From a virus, in the IMG/VR virus record IMGVR_UViG_3300033571_008202, positions 1 to 23,631 of that record: 23,631 bases of DNA. One strand, given 5' to 3'. Each line of letters starts with the position of its first letter. The first letter of the stretch is position 1. The position numbers were made by a program, and so were the translations under genes. Positions 14,301 through 21,042 of the stretch are shown one piece after another. The notes beneath the pieces are model-generated. The model was not told the DNA's origin. It searched no databases and saw only the letters and a program-made list of their open reading frames with translations.

Positions 14301-16354
14301 TCGATGGGCTTATCATCAACGAACCTGTTCCAATAGGAGGCTAGGAACTCTTCAAAGAAACCTCTAAATGTCGTAGGTCTTTCTCCAGCCTTAAACCTCT
14401 GGATTGCATCATTAAACTGCCTATAATGTTCCTCCATAATCTGAGGAATGTGACCAGCAGTTTCTTTATCCAAACCAAAGTACTGGTCTCTAAACTGTTC
14501 AAGGATACTGACCGCTCTTTCCTTAGGCATCCTGTACAACGCACCCTGTGCGTCTTCAGTACCGATAAGGTTTTCAACAGTATGCTTAACAAACGCAGTC
14601 TTGTATCTTTTATTGATGGCAAGAGTGTGAAAAAGTTCTTCGCTGACCGCAGACTTAACAGCCCTGTCAGCGTTAATAAGGATTACATTTTCTCCGTTTA
14701 CTTTTGTAAAGGTTACTCCTCCGAACTCAGGGTTGTCTAGCATTTTCTGATAATCAGCAAACTCTTCGGCAGTCTGCATTTCACGAAGTCTTTCTTCCTT
14801 GAGGATAAACATCTTTTCCTCACGATGGATTCTTTCAAAAGCGGCAATCTGTGACATAAGGCTGTATCTGCCTTCTTCACCTTTCTTTTCTACCACTCTT
14901 TCCATCAGGTGGAAAACGCCTTCCTGATTGTACTTGTCGTAATGTTCTGTAGCCCACAGGAAGTTCTTAAGAACAGTTCTATATCTATCACCGCCCTGAA
15001 CAGCGTTAGCAAACACGCCAACCTGATGGAAAGCAGAGCCAAGAACAATACCAGTACCAAAGCCGTGGTACATACCTTCCTCACCACCAAAGGCCAAACC
15101 AAACGCACCGCCATACATACCAGAGTGCAGGGCGGTCTTAGTCGTCTGTCCCATCCACTGTGTAAGAGGGCTTACGCTTTTAGAATAAAAATTAGAAACA
15201 GTAGCAACCTTGCCGCCAGAACTTTGAGCAACACGCTCTGAAAGCGTAAGGCCAGCAGTAGCAGTGCTAGGGTCAAAAGCGTTTTTACCAACAGCCTCTC
15301 CAAGAGCACCGATACCTTCGACTACCTTAGCGACACCCCACACGCCAGTCGTTACAGGCCAAAGAGGAATCTTGGCAATAGCACCCATACCAAGCGAAGA
15401 CTCAGCGTTTCGAGCGATAGCATCGGTAGCCGCAACTCTGCCTGTTCCCTGAATATAGTGGTCATAACTCGTGGCATCCTTGAACACCTGAGCAATGCTG
15501 TCATTGATTGTCTGGACAGCGTTTGCAACGCCACCAGCGTGGTCTGCAAGTTTTCCAAAGCCTGTAGCCGCTTTCTTGGAAGCATAGACGCTGGCCTTTG
15601 TAAGTTGCTCTCCAAGCCTGACAGCCGAAGTAGCACCCCTCAGGCTCTTTGCAATAGCCGCTTCAATGCCAAGGTTAGGTACAGCCCAAGAAGGGTCAGC
15701 CACATAAGAGATACCCTGAACAACAGCAGGGTTTGTAAGGTCAATCTCAGTATCACCAATCTTAATCTTGGGAGGAAGAAGGATGCCTTCAGTTCTATCC
15801 TTTTCAATCAACTTGTTCAGTTCGATTGTCTTCTTAAGGTTTTCATAGTAGTCCTCGTCACTAGCGTGGTTGCCGTAAAGCATCTTGCTCAAGAACGAAT
15901 GCTCATCGTACTTGGCTTGCTCGTACATATAGAACCAGTTCTTAGTTCCAAGAGCCGCACCTTCGACAGGAGAGGCAAGAACCTTTGGCAGTTTCAGCGT
16001 AAGAGCATCACCGACAAAACCAGTAGTAGCATCAATCAGGTCTGATGTTGTTTGCGAAATAGCATCTCCAGCGGACTGAATAAACGAAGCCTCCTTCTTC
16101 GCCATAAACTTTCTGTAAGCAATGGCTTCTTTGAATGTAGGGACATATCCGTGAGTCTGATACCTCTGCATCAGGTTTGCCACCTGCTCTCCAAGGATGT
16201 CCTCGGGCAGGTCTTCAAACTTAAGCCTACCAGTGGTAGGACTATTAATAGGAACAGAAGGGTCTTCTAGTGCCTGATTCTGAGGAACGATTAGCCCTTG
16301 TTCTCGTGCGGCTTTTTGAAGTTCTTCATAGTTAGAGTATACAATTTCAGACAT
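5387..16354 (-). CDS. Giant polyvalent ejection protein (T7 gp16 position), 3655 residues
   Basis: One uninterrupted frame of 10,968 bp. It follows gp13-, gp14- and gp15-like genes, so by position it is the gp16-type internal virion protein, but nearly three times larger than T7 gp16. Visible parts: Gly/Ala-rich hydrophobic segments at about 321-358 and 408-451, possibly membrane-inserting during DNA ejection; a zincin-like region at 555-673 (EELFH 572-576, EEFLA 668-672); an ART-like region at 1280-1447; charged coiled-coil stretches near 1640-1750, 2288-2348 and 2798-2851; and small beta-rich modules near 2018, 3352 and 3582-3655. I found no SLT lysozyme motif and no convincing RNA polymerase motifs. 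The start overlaps the previous stop (TAATG). Delivery into the host with the DNA is inferred. Confidence 0.85.
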   Translation of the reverse strand: MSEIVYSNYEELQKAAREQGLIVPQNQALEDPSVPINSPTTGRLKFEDLPEDILGEQVANLMQRYQTHGYVPTFKEAIAYRKFMAKKEASFIQSAGDAISQTTSDLIDATTGFVGDALTLKLPKVLASPVEGAALGTKNWFYMYEQAKYDEHSFLSKMLYGNHASDEDYYENLKKTIELNKLIEKDRTEGILLPPKIKIGDTEIDLTNPAVVQGISYVADPSWAVPNLGIEAAIAKSLRGATSAVRLGEQLTKASVYASKKAATGFGKLADHAGGVANAVQTINDSIAQVFKDATSYDHYIQGTGRVAATDAIARNAESSLGMGAIAKIPLWPVTTGVWGVAKVVEGIGALGEAVGKNAFDPSTATAGLTLSERVAQSSGGKVATVSNFYSKSVSPLTQWMGQTTKTALHSGMYGGAFGLAFGGEEGMYHGFGTGIVLGSAFHQVGVFANAVQGGDRYRTVLKNFLWATEHYDKYNQEGVFHLMERVVEKKGEEGRYSLMSQIAAFERIHREEKMFILKEERLREMQTAEEFADYQKMLDNPEFGGVTFTKVNGENVILINADRAVKSAVSEELFHTLAINKRYKTAFVKHTVENLIGTEDAQGALYRMPKERAVSILEQFRDQYFGLDKETAGHIPQIMEEHYRQFNDAIQRFKAGERPTTFRGFFEEFLASYWNRFVDDKPIDYLLKGGDLGLIRNAIEWGKDLYRDIMRVDLSEAGVQFKTDATPDAFLIDQNTKQRIRVPMLEGLMKHYVKEIRAKMYDGWEVNKNKYKDTFTLFNQQLEHLIVPEDLGKAEARVNPDGTAMSITQGLQAAVEKLQTLAPPNRSGKFELISDKGVTLASFQPAFAPPEKKGKPKKTVGQLLPKPQRQDFWRTLPKSKKGAGVTREEIREIGGRKKGQEATEKTFPITEEGEGGWTTDKGAISRGEFWESVWQGNPRIKISGVLSSEEVKIFKEYLPENVVRRLVELNQIIERAKVDQLKNISNIVKAVVITESKENENGSRKRGHFMSARRFVPLELNLYFERTKKNVNKKSGEVTYEVGEANLMAMVMDWDAILTREDYAFNKVDDEDLNYKTVRRLFGTRAELREAVKALLANYSLGNKAQAGIKLFSGGKGGERDAALKRDIVNAVIGFHPTRAMENANRGWYNEPRTMQFRQKGEKRTLPTVVTNFKVDLIGRMVVEDGEGFRYNHDEAYKRGQANFSPAITHRDHEGHPMPSYARSALADTRYRNKEGEVISVYSLRTPLSEIVVNENANKIYDIVAEDLVDAMQKKGAVRGHMYSSPSGWLHFTADAHEAGYTTTGKLRTGYINTQKHLDISDIGNAGSYKSMVVEIGKRINELTGANATEVVKEILRLDDIDGNNLYSIFKSEDNILNAHIDTIESWLFTPQSRKVFEKYGIDSVEYRAVNPNSGSNFSAVAIFAPDKFVENRNRHGLEQYQFSPAKSVEESLRKQIAKTGGDGSLAGLLKYRIDEYGEPVPNTSRITSKTLDDIVKLNNMLVADAEKAIKSGGLLDENSRKAYEQTLVPYVINELKRKFPRADKDVLRQIAEYSLKGFVSYVEMLPKVQRKLIKPFGAESSSVVIPRREVRSNSAFIETALKMGITPEALMETGIPSLGHWMEMSQAEFETLKNWPKVVSEIANQEKKQREANVAALKEVNQYEAWLADFRKTNKNRRSAAQIRAEGEVSVQVDARRRQLSKELITGEEAEAILRQEFKGYNEVIKKNQARMDKLRAQEDEKFSKLSSTAQTLYNIPKEKRKEFLKNSETRTTSQLGIIKKVLADNNGITGLMDNLAQRQRELFFLMDETMGGPKLGEKFTLSSFAKNKLKEQFIYRTRQFVAQQMKLGPNASLKKIKEAFDTFIEAGRDIPTEAAEAMAVLIEHERKAEAIISQDNIDRIMDIMAAYSIKGLDVDILEQVRAKIYDEASQGFYAIGSPEAIARSVELYAVYDGSQNKRYIDVRKTIKENFVKALDDLERKGFRGVYWSEVDTSRTKGIIQLGGRKFTAQHALRFEGTNFYLIRRKLSDALVEDGHSRNKAEAINEAKNNAVFELVDGEGNTIDRVVYDQKTIGQTPEQIKSIKTEFLRRATSLVNKLSPEMSIANGKFQTVEGAVKEFVLLKAVKASGRSVKDLFEVTQTVRDTEIAILADEGLEAITDTEIATRWELFRNGDVFLAYPVIDQKTLRSGRTVEQEIQYLKGQIKSGVVVVPAKGKTPETTRPMTTDEKVNIRQKIVDLQKDAYYDYGFSFRVDDNYDVEVIDSNFHSLQHREEALGELKISGMRGKAFEKFLQKSYASFDKKLQALKDEHAKKIQTVLSEKDKRGAIPQIRELLQELHQLESVNKKFITNEMLAYNRANKERGTGKKQSVDSVKMRSLLRDRLDNFSRASKQAELQYLAVAEQMRKYGLLEKSEGFTPEMVEALEARVDFADQAELAQNMLPEQAKRAPTAEWASNLRVEFRKRLAEWEFRERQYQQLQDNLYGRDEASEKILDKIEFLVDRYMQARGYRNVDTGYYLKKSTDEGMSGYTDLKWKELKAGTPDGVTGFGEDKTKTEPLQKQEGRYLPDKAGVLDSPLPDDFKFPEELISEFNDGIKEASDQWHRGKTKGDLGLDDILRWGRESADSETSTSGALIRGLSNDKFDATELAWLNNPENKTQVAEFHSRWAKEEATPPQIISEIKDAVLASTVGRDGIQLRDTVNALNETIRKIGVVSDRLRIRHGVEIALTPKEMENPYAARARARVTAETDPIHTYRQGMPDDVGKLYDEIDSLRKQKVSLEARYNAILKKASGKYANPEFRKMVQKMKGEDVRQRIARKNTASRRAEEKILQKQLAASEKELFKMYDDIAKNMRFQNPELVFENSRIEVHPRDPRTQYLFYSFGALSWDFFGSNWQVDLTLTTAGKERPLGVSAERADLSPTESPLVRQVNKNERANRRRIFLADYIHYAVNKRRFHERNPSEPMSAMDANLFGVLFKRDIQNGLFKEKISNIPAEQMQMQEAMNQGIVETFSSPDEKSRFIRSFVVDALDLISTDKSLREKAFMNLKGINYEQFKKLRAENPKYVEQALDTLEVVEKAMYLIKDGNVSVGELGEKLNVRDSVNLKFTIEENLLIRRAEAANGLAAGTVRRILNGQVTGIELPQQVKRMIGKKKQPFLTRSKIGFVPVDTLIRMDGFDSIWKEHMADEGYNTALFALDGMWNVKKAYEQMPPQERMALQTSRINRLLLENRAGQMQAAKEAKERYRKRDKAILAPDSMQTWAYGKEDSIAKDEFARVDEILKTAMSVEATIQRYKGDAVTFVNKRPFALDHLLSLNDNLRIDGAKRNKDRTLSVDWDNPDKPQWRDTIDGRYFIKRMVNPKGKESFKVYFKGQTFKTAEGVLVGDIGITSFATVENLTQAQVAIRFFEDDIKRVTLSSRLIKGGVKKFEPLAVGEKTMPVQNVDKLFTVWDEVPAFSEEILDLYMKNKGTPFFREQMAEKLAGIGQYGETVYIRDFKDGKWGNKRIFITPREEGVYSQYFEKTTSPDGHTMYIRKKDSIQTAPEPVNLGSDQSTSQAQATETAATPKPDKVEQTVSDSSNWDVIEMDKSDSGDFPEWSIIKNKLGYTLMRLKNPATQRSVFRLFNPASAFMAETHHEIDAMEEILKKELGKL
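12014..12517 (-). other. ADP-ribosyltransferase-like region within the giant protein
   Basis: Residues 1280-1447. The order of motifs matches ART domains of polyvalent proteins: RGHMYSS (1280-1286), then WLHFTADAHEAGY (like FFTxDxxxA..Y), then TGYINTQKHLDISD (like YLNIKNPLDI), then KYGIDSVEYRA with E1407 (like GYDGI), then SAVAIFAPDKFV and a closing QFSPA. This is family-pattern recognition by eye. If correct, it would transfer ADP-ribose from NAD to a host target early in infection. Catalytic residues cannot be fixed without an alignment. Confidence 0.5.
14336..14700 (-). other. Zincin-like metallopeptidase region within the giant protein
   Basis: Residues about 555-673. After a beta-like stretch (ENVILINADRAVK) comes the helix SEELFHTLA. 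E573 and H576 occupy the Glu and second His of an HExxH motif, but the first His position (572) is Glu. About 92 residues later FFEEFLASYW (E668-E669) fits the third, acidic zinc ligand helix of gluzincin-like peptidases found in phage and conjugative-element polyvalent proteins. The His-to-Glu change means it may be inactive, may bind another metal, or may be only a scaffold. Confidence 0.4.
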
Positions 16355-18594
16355 TATTTTTTCTTAGATTCTTGAGAAGGAAGTTTAACGCCAGTAAGTT
16401 CAGCAATTCTTTCGGCCTGTGCCTGTCTTTGTTCAGGAGTAAGCCTTTGGTCTACGCCACCAACTGGCGGTACAACTGTGAAGCCTTTTGATTCCGCTTC
16501 AATCATAATACCATCAACAATTAAAGACCTAGCAATCTGTAGGATTTCCTTTGATGTCTCACGATTTCTCCAACCAGAGAACGAAGGTTCTGCCATAAGG
16601 TCAGCAAGACGCTCGGCATCTTTTTCAGTTTCTGTTCCTGGGGCTATGAAATACTTACGGAATGTTTCAAGGCCACGCTGGTTAGCCGTGTACTCCTTGT
16701 TCCACTTGCCACCAGTCCAAGCACCAATGACAACATCGTAGAAGTCACCAGTACCCCACAGTTCAGTCATCTTATCAACGAATGTATCTGCCTTGTTGAG
16801 GTCTTTCTTAAGTGTCGTAATAGTCTGTTCTGTCTGACCAAAGTCTGTAGCCCTAGCATCATTGATAGGATTGTTCGGGTCTCGTGTAAGGAAGAAGATG
16901 CGATAGCCTGTATCTGTCATTTGGCCTCCCTTAACGGAAACATTTCCGTTTGCATCCTTAACAGCAACAGCCGCATAGTCCTTAAGGAATCTGTTATGGA
17001 TTTGCTGTTTAGCCTTCCATTCAGTTTCAGGAAGAGAAGACGGAAGACCCAGTTGAGCAAACTGAGCGGTAGACATAAATTCACCCTTGGGACTGACAAA
17101 ACCTTGAACTCCGTTAATGACCGAAGGCATATACCCGCCATAAAGATTAACAGCCTTGTACACATCTCTGTTGTCGAGAGTAAACGGCTTACCAGCCTTT
17201 GCAAAAGAAGCCTTAACAGATTCAATCTTAGCGTCCCAAATCTGCTGTTCGTCCAACTGATAGGTTTCGGTCTTGATAACCGAGTCTTCGTATGGAGATG
17301 TGTAAAGAATTTTAACCTTATCTACGACAGATGTAGGAGCAACAGCCTTATACTTTTGAGAAAGAGCCGCTTGTACGCTAGGAGTCTTAAACCACTTTAG
17401 AGCAACAGCGTACTGTTCAGCAGGGTTTGTCCTGTTTTGAAGGTCTTTATTCTGACCACCAGTAACTGCGTTGAATTTAAACTCAAAATCAATCTGGTTC
17501 TTAATTGACGGATACAGTCTAGTAACTTCGTCATAAACAGATTGAATAAACTTGTTGTTAAGTGTTGAATTTGTGTCAGCGGCTCTATCAGCAACTTCAA
17601 ACTTAGCGTCACCAGTCATACTTCTGGCAATCTGGGTCGTAACAGGAATTGCTGGGGCTTCTCCAGTAACAACAGGGTCAAGAACTCCGTCACCATCAAC
17701 ATCCTTTAGGCTAAGATTAGGGTCAATTTTCTTCAGTTCTGCTTCAAGGTCAAAAGAGTTAATTACCTGACCATCAATCTCTGCCTGTCCGTAAACTCTA
17801 TTAGTTCTTGATTCGTATTGAAGGGTTTTTGTCGGAGCAACTTGAGCGGCAGTAACAGCATCCATCATCTGAAGTTTTGCTTCAGTCCTACGCTTACCTG
17901 CGATGTCAAGTTCCTGACCTTCAAGTGCAAGTTTGAAAGCCTTAGCCTTATCAGGGCCAACAAGTCTTTCGTAATCAACCTCAAGTTGCAGTTTCTGCTT
18001 TGTAAGCAGTGCAATTTCATCTTGTGTGGCGGCTGTAGCCTTAGCCCTCTGAAGATTAAACAGGGCGGCTTTAAGATTTACTTCTGCCCCTTGTTTTTCT
18101 ACTGCAAACCTCTGTTCAGCAAGAAGATGACCAGCCCTTTGAAGGTCAAGACCAGCCTGTTGAAACTCAACCTGTCTTCTTTCTCTTTCTTCAGCCTTAT
18201 GCTTGGTCTGAATTTCAAGAAACGACTCAAGTTCAAGTCCGCTGACACCAGACATACCAGAAACCCAATCTCCGTTGCCTTCAGACTCAGCCTTCTTATA
18301 CAATTGTCTGATATGAGAAGGTGCGGTCTGTGAAAGAACAGGAGCGTTAGGTCTGTCCTGTTCGTCAGTAAGTTCTTCTGGTGCTTCAAGGAACTGACTG
18401 ATTACATTAGCCGCAAAGATACTGTTCTTCTGACGCTCTTCATTCTTGGCTTGGTACTTCATCAAAGCACCAGCAATGTCTTTTCCGAACCCAGAGATAG
18501 ATTCGTATGTCTGCCTCGCCATCTCTGTGGTGGCGGGTAGAATGTTTGTCTGGGGAACTTGTTCTCCAGTATACTTAGAAAATGGGCTAGCCAT
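16354..18594 (-). CDS. Internal virion (ejection) protein, T7 gp15-like by position and size
   Basis: This 746-residue protein is almost exactly the length of T7 gp15 (747) and sits between the gp14-like and gp16-like genes. Residues about 130-260 are a long charged helical region (AEERERRQVEFQQAG and onward), likely coiled coil. At 298-306 there is a calcium-loop-like DVDGDGVLD. The C-terminal half is mixed alpha/beta with a TGDFYDVVIGAWTGGKWN segment, ending in a basic tail (SQESKKK). In T7, gp15 with gp14 and gp16 forms the channel that carries DNA across the periplasm. I saw no enzymatic motif. The start is 2 nt from the upstream stop. Homology to gp15 is inferred from order and length, not sequence identity. 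Confidence 0.6.
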   Translation of the reverse strand: MASPFSKYTGEQVPQTNILPATTEMARQTYESISGFGKDIAGALMKYQAKNEERQKNSIFAANVISQFLEAPEELTDEQDRPNAPVLSQTAPSHIRQLYKKAESEGNGDWVSGMSGVSGLELESFLEIQTKHKAEERERRQVEFQQAGLDLQRAGHLLAEQRFAVEKQGAEVNLKAALFNLQRAKATAATQDEIALLTKQKLQLEVDYERLVGPDKAKAFKLALEGQELDIAGKRRTEAKLQMMDAVTAAQVAPTKTLQYESRTNRVYGQAEIDGQVINSFDLEAELKKIDPNLSLKDVDGDGVLDPVVTGEAPAIPVTTQIARSMTGDAKFEVADRAADTNSTLNNKFIQSVYDEVTRLYPSIKNQIDFEFKFNAVTGGQNKDLQNRTNPAEQYAVALKWFKTPSVQAALSQKYKAVAPTSVVDKVKILYTSPYEDSVIKTETYQLDEQQIWDAKIESVKASFAKAGKPFTLDNRDVYKAVNLYGGYMPSVINGVQGFVSPKGEFMSTAQFAQLGLPSSLPETEWKAKQQIHNRFLKDYAAVAVKDANGNVSVKGGQMTDTGYRIFFLTRDPNNPINDARATDFGQTEQTITTLKKDLNKADTFVDKMTELWGTGDFYDVVIGAWTGGKWNKEYTANQRGLETFRKYFIAPGTETEKDAERLADLMAEPSFSGWRNRETSKEILQIARSLIVDGIMIEAESKGFTVVPPVGGVDQRLTPEQRQAQAERIAELTGVKLPSQESKKK

Positions 18595-18596
18595 AA

Positions 18597-19472
18597 TTAA
18601 GCGTTATAGAAGTTGTTAATAGGAGCGGTAGACTTTCCAAACATACCGCCAGCACCAAATGAAGCCCCAGCAATACTTCCGACTCCGCTAAGAATTCCGC
18701 TTGTAATAGCAGACTTATTCTGAGCAGTAGCAACATTGGCCTGAAGTTGTCCGTTGTAATTGCTGGCGTAAAGATTAGCCGCATACTGGGATTCAGGCTG
18801 AAGATATGTCGGGCCAAGTCCCTGATTGTACTGTGTAGCCTGACCAGCAAGACCCATAGGAGACAACGCACCAAGTCCAGAAGAAACAAGCGGAGCACCA
18901 TACTGGTTGTAAGCCGCACCAGACATAGTGACATCGTTGCCAAGAACCTGATTAGCAAAAGTTCTAGCCTGAGCCTGACGCTGAAGTCCTAGATTATAAC
19001 CAGCCAGAGTTTCCATACCGATACCCTGAGCACTGTTTGCAATACCTCTAGCAGTTCCACCAGCCCTGCCCATCTGTGCGGCAAGGCGTTCCATTTCAGG
19101 AGTAAGACCCATACCAGCATTAAGGTCTGCAAGAGCCTGTGTTCTCATCAGGTTCTGAAGTTCAGCACCACCGCCAAGACCAAGGTCGTATGTATTTCTG
19201 GAGCGTTCAGCAATCGGAGCAAGAGAGTCGGCAAAAGTACTACCATACTCTTTAAGAAGATTAGCAGAATCGCCCATAACAGAGCGATAGAAAGTCTTCA
19301 GGTTATTAGCCTGACCCATCATCTGCTCGTACTGCAACTGTTGCCACATTGGAACGAGTCGCTTTTCGGCCTCCATCAACTGGGGGGCCATATCAATCTG
19401 AGCACGGATAGAGTCAGACATTTCCTTGTAGTAATCCCTAGGGGGCGGTGCTTGAACTTTTGTAGAACCCAT
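18597..19472 (-). CDS. Internal virion protein, T7 gp14-like by position
   Basis: A 291-residue protein starting MGSTKVQAPPPRDYYKEM, a form common at the N-terminus of podovirus internal-virion proteins. It is rich in Ala, Gly, Gln and Met, with a helical middle (TPEMERLAAQMGRAGG) and a Gly/Ser/Ala hydrophobic segment near the C-terminus (about 255-280, SGILSGVGSIAGASFGAGG) that could insert into a membrane. Position directly before the gp15-like gene and the amphipathic tail fit a gp14-type protein, which in T7 leaves the capsid first and enters the outer membrane. The start overlaps the upstream stop by one base (TAATG). Confidence 0.6.
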   Translation of the reverse strand: MGSTKVQAPPPRDYYKEMSDSIRAQIDMAPQLMEAEKRLVPMWQQLQYEQMMGQANNLKTFYRSVMGDSANLLKEYGSTFADSLAPIAERSRNTYDLGLGGGAELQNLMRTQALADLNAGMGLTPEMERLAAQMGRAGGTARGIANSAQGIGMETLAGYNLGLQRQAQARTFANQVLGNDVTMSGAAYNQYGAPLVSSGLGALSPMGLAGQATQYNQGLGPTYLQPESQYAANLYASNYNGQLQANVATAQNKSAITSGILSGVGSIAGASFGAGGMFGKSTAPINNFYNA

Positions 19473-19885
19473 TATTTTGTAAGTGTGATAAGTAGTTTTT
19501 TGTTAAATTTGACAATCTTGTCTCCCCGCTGGGCGTAAATCTGACTGTCATCAGATTCAATTGTTGGATAAATGTTTAGCAATCTTTTTACAAGCATTTT
19601 TCTACTTTCTTCGTCCTCGGTCAATGCATCCATAATAAAATAGTCGGTTTGACCACCTACATACAGTTGCATACATTCTATAACTCGCTCCATACTTGGG
19701 GTTTTTTTATGCTTCCCGATAGGAAACATAGTAATCACACCCTTTATCTGTCCGTCTTTATTGTACCTGTGAAGAAAACACCTGCCGTTAAGGTAAGCCA
19801 ACCACTCAGCCAAAAAGTCTATGTCAAAGGTAGGACGCTTGCCGCCCTTTTTTGTCTTTTCAATAAACTCTAGGAGGTCGTTCAA
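19472..19885 (-). CDS. GNAT-like protein, T7 gp13-like by position
   Basis: A 137-residue protein, nearly the length of T7 gp13 (138), directly upstream of the gp14/15/16-like genes. Its layout resembles an acyl-transferase (GNAT) fold: a strand pair around CFLHRYNKDGQIKGVITMF, a central helix, then LVKRLLNIYPTIESDD. The usual acetyl-CoA-binding Q/RxxGxG/A loop is not evident, so enzymatic activity is doubtful; in T7-like phages the equivalent protein is an assembly or virion factor. The start is TTG at 19885, whose last two bases overlap the upstream TGA (TTGA); the first internal ATG is near residue 53, too late to be the start. Confidence 0.55.
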   Translation of the reverse strand: MNDLLEFIEKTKKGGKRPTFDIDFLAEWLAYLNGRCFLHRYNKDGQIKGVITMFPIGKHKKTPSMERVIECMQLYVGGQTDYFIMDALTEDEESRKMLVKRLLNIYPTIESDDSQIYAQRGDKIVKFNKKLLITLTK

Positions 19886-21039
19886 GCAGTCTTAAACTTA
19901 GTGATAATCATATTGCTTGTACCGCTAGTGCCACCAAGGGTGGCAAGACCAGTAAAGCCAGCGGGGATAGCAAGACCAGCAACAGACTCAGATGTAACCT
20001 GAACGGCAAGACCTTCTCCTGTCCAAACTTCGCCAGCAGGAATAACAACCTTAAGGCTATAATGCGTAAGATGCCAACTAGTGTACCAAGTAGGGTAGGC
20101 TGGCGGGTTGATGCACTGGGTCATTTGTCCAAGAACAGTATTGTTGCTTGTTCTAAGAATGCGGATTCTACCAACATACGGAGACCAAAACGCAACTTGA
20201 CACTGTAGGTCAATAACCCAAAGGTCTTCGGCTGGCTTGGCAAGACCTGTAAGTGAAGCCCAAGTTACCCAAGTGTTTACTGCCGCATTGGCAATGCCAG
20301 AAGTAGGAAGAACAAGTTCGTCAATGCCATAAAGTCCGTAGACAGGAGCACCATTAAACTTAACTGTGCCTGTAAAGTTTGCATCACCACTGCTAAGGAC
20401 TGAACCCTTAAGCGTAGTAGCACCTTCAACAACAACTTCGCCATCAACAAAGGCTGAGTTTCCAACTCGTACATTTGTACCAAAGTTTGCGTTAGGCTGG
20501 CGTGTATAAGAAAGCGTACCAGAGGTAACAGAACCAGCCACTCTTAGGCTAAACCTAAAAGTACTAGCATCAACTACTTCAATTTCCTGCAATCCAGTAA
20601 TGCCAGTAGTCGTGCTTGTCACGCTAACAACCATACCACTTACCAGTCCGTGGGTAGGAGATACGCAAGTAACCAAAGTTCCAGTGCTAGTAAAACTAAT
20701 ACCTGCAACGGCAGTGCCAGTAGAACCAACAACTCTTACATCTTGGTCAGACTTAGAGTTTAGCGTTTCCGTAGTAGTTGATGTGTGAATGGCTGGAAGG
20801 TTAGAACCAAGAAAGTTCGTAACAGTCAGTTTACGCAACTGGCTTCCAACAGTACCTGTGGCGGCAGACACATCCCTAACAAGGACTTCGTCAAGGCCAA
20901 CAAGTTGACCGCTTGGCATAACAGTCTGGTCTTGGATAGCACCATTGTCAAGTTTGCCTTGGTCAACAAGGTTGTTAAGATTGGTCGATGTGACCTGATT
21001 ATTTGGGGCGTATGTAGTCCCTTTGCTAAGTTGTGGCAT
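19882..21039 (-). CDS. Tail fibre-like protein
   Basis: A 385-residue, Thr/Ser/Gly/Val-rich beta protein. The N-terminus (VTSTNLNNLVDQGKL, DNGAIQDQT) resembles the attachment segment of phage fibres. Residues about 100-180 look like an Ig-like or beta-sandwich module (VSPTHGLVSGMVVSV, then DASTFRFS). Residues 185-232 are a repeated beta-stalk (VRVGNSAFVDG, EVVVEGATTLKGSVL, NFTGTVKFNG) typical of trimeric fibres. Residues 240-385 form a separate Trp-rich C-terminal domain that could be the receptor-binding tip. It lies between the nozzle-like and gp13-like genes. A GAGAAA leader 5' of the ATG is a weak ribosome-binding site. Confidence 0.65.
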   Translation of the reverse strand: MPQLSKGTTYAPNNQVTSTNLNNLVDQGKLDNGAIQDQTVMPSGQLVGLDEVLVRDVSAATGTVGSQLRKLTVTNFLGSNLPAIHTSTTTETLNSKSDQDVRVVGSTGTAVAGISFTSTGTLVTCVSPTHGLVSGMVVSVTSTTTGITGLQEIEVVDASTFRFSLRVAGSVTSGTLSYTRQPNANFGTNVRVGNSAFVDGEVVVEGATTLKGSVLSSGDANFTGTVKFNGAPVYGLYGIDELVLPTSGIANAAVNTWVTWASLTGLAKPAEDLWVIDLQCQVAFWSPYVGRIRILRTSNNTVLGQMTQCINPPAYPTWYTSWHLTHYSLKVVIPAGEVWTGEGLAVQVTSESVAGLAIPAGFTGLATLGGTSGTSNMIITKFKTA

Positions 21040-21042
21040 AAA

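Noticed and set aside
15458-16045. Plus-strand frame of 195 codons antisense to the giant gene; likewise 7328-7855, 10694-11248 and 17818-18333.
   Set aside because: Long antisense frames follow from codon use of the minus-strand genes. Translations are Leu/Ser/Phe-rich without domain-like patterns or spacing to neighbours.
5387-16354. Giant protein as an N4-type virion RNA polymerase (similar length, about 3500 residues).
   Set aside because: A TIDGR near residue 3350 matches the short T/DxxGR pattern, but I find no motif B (RxxxK...YG) or HDS-type motif C, and the surroundings look like a small beta module.
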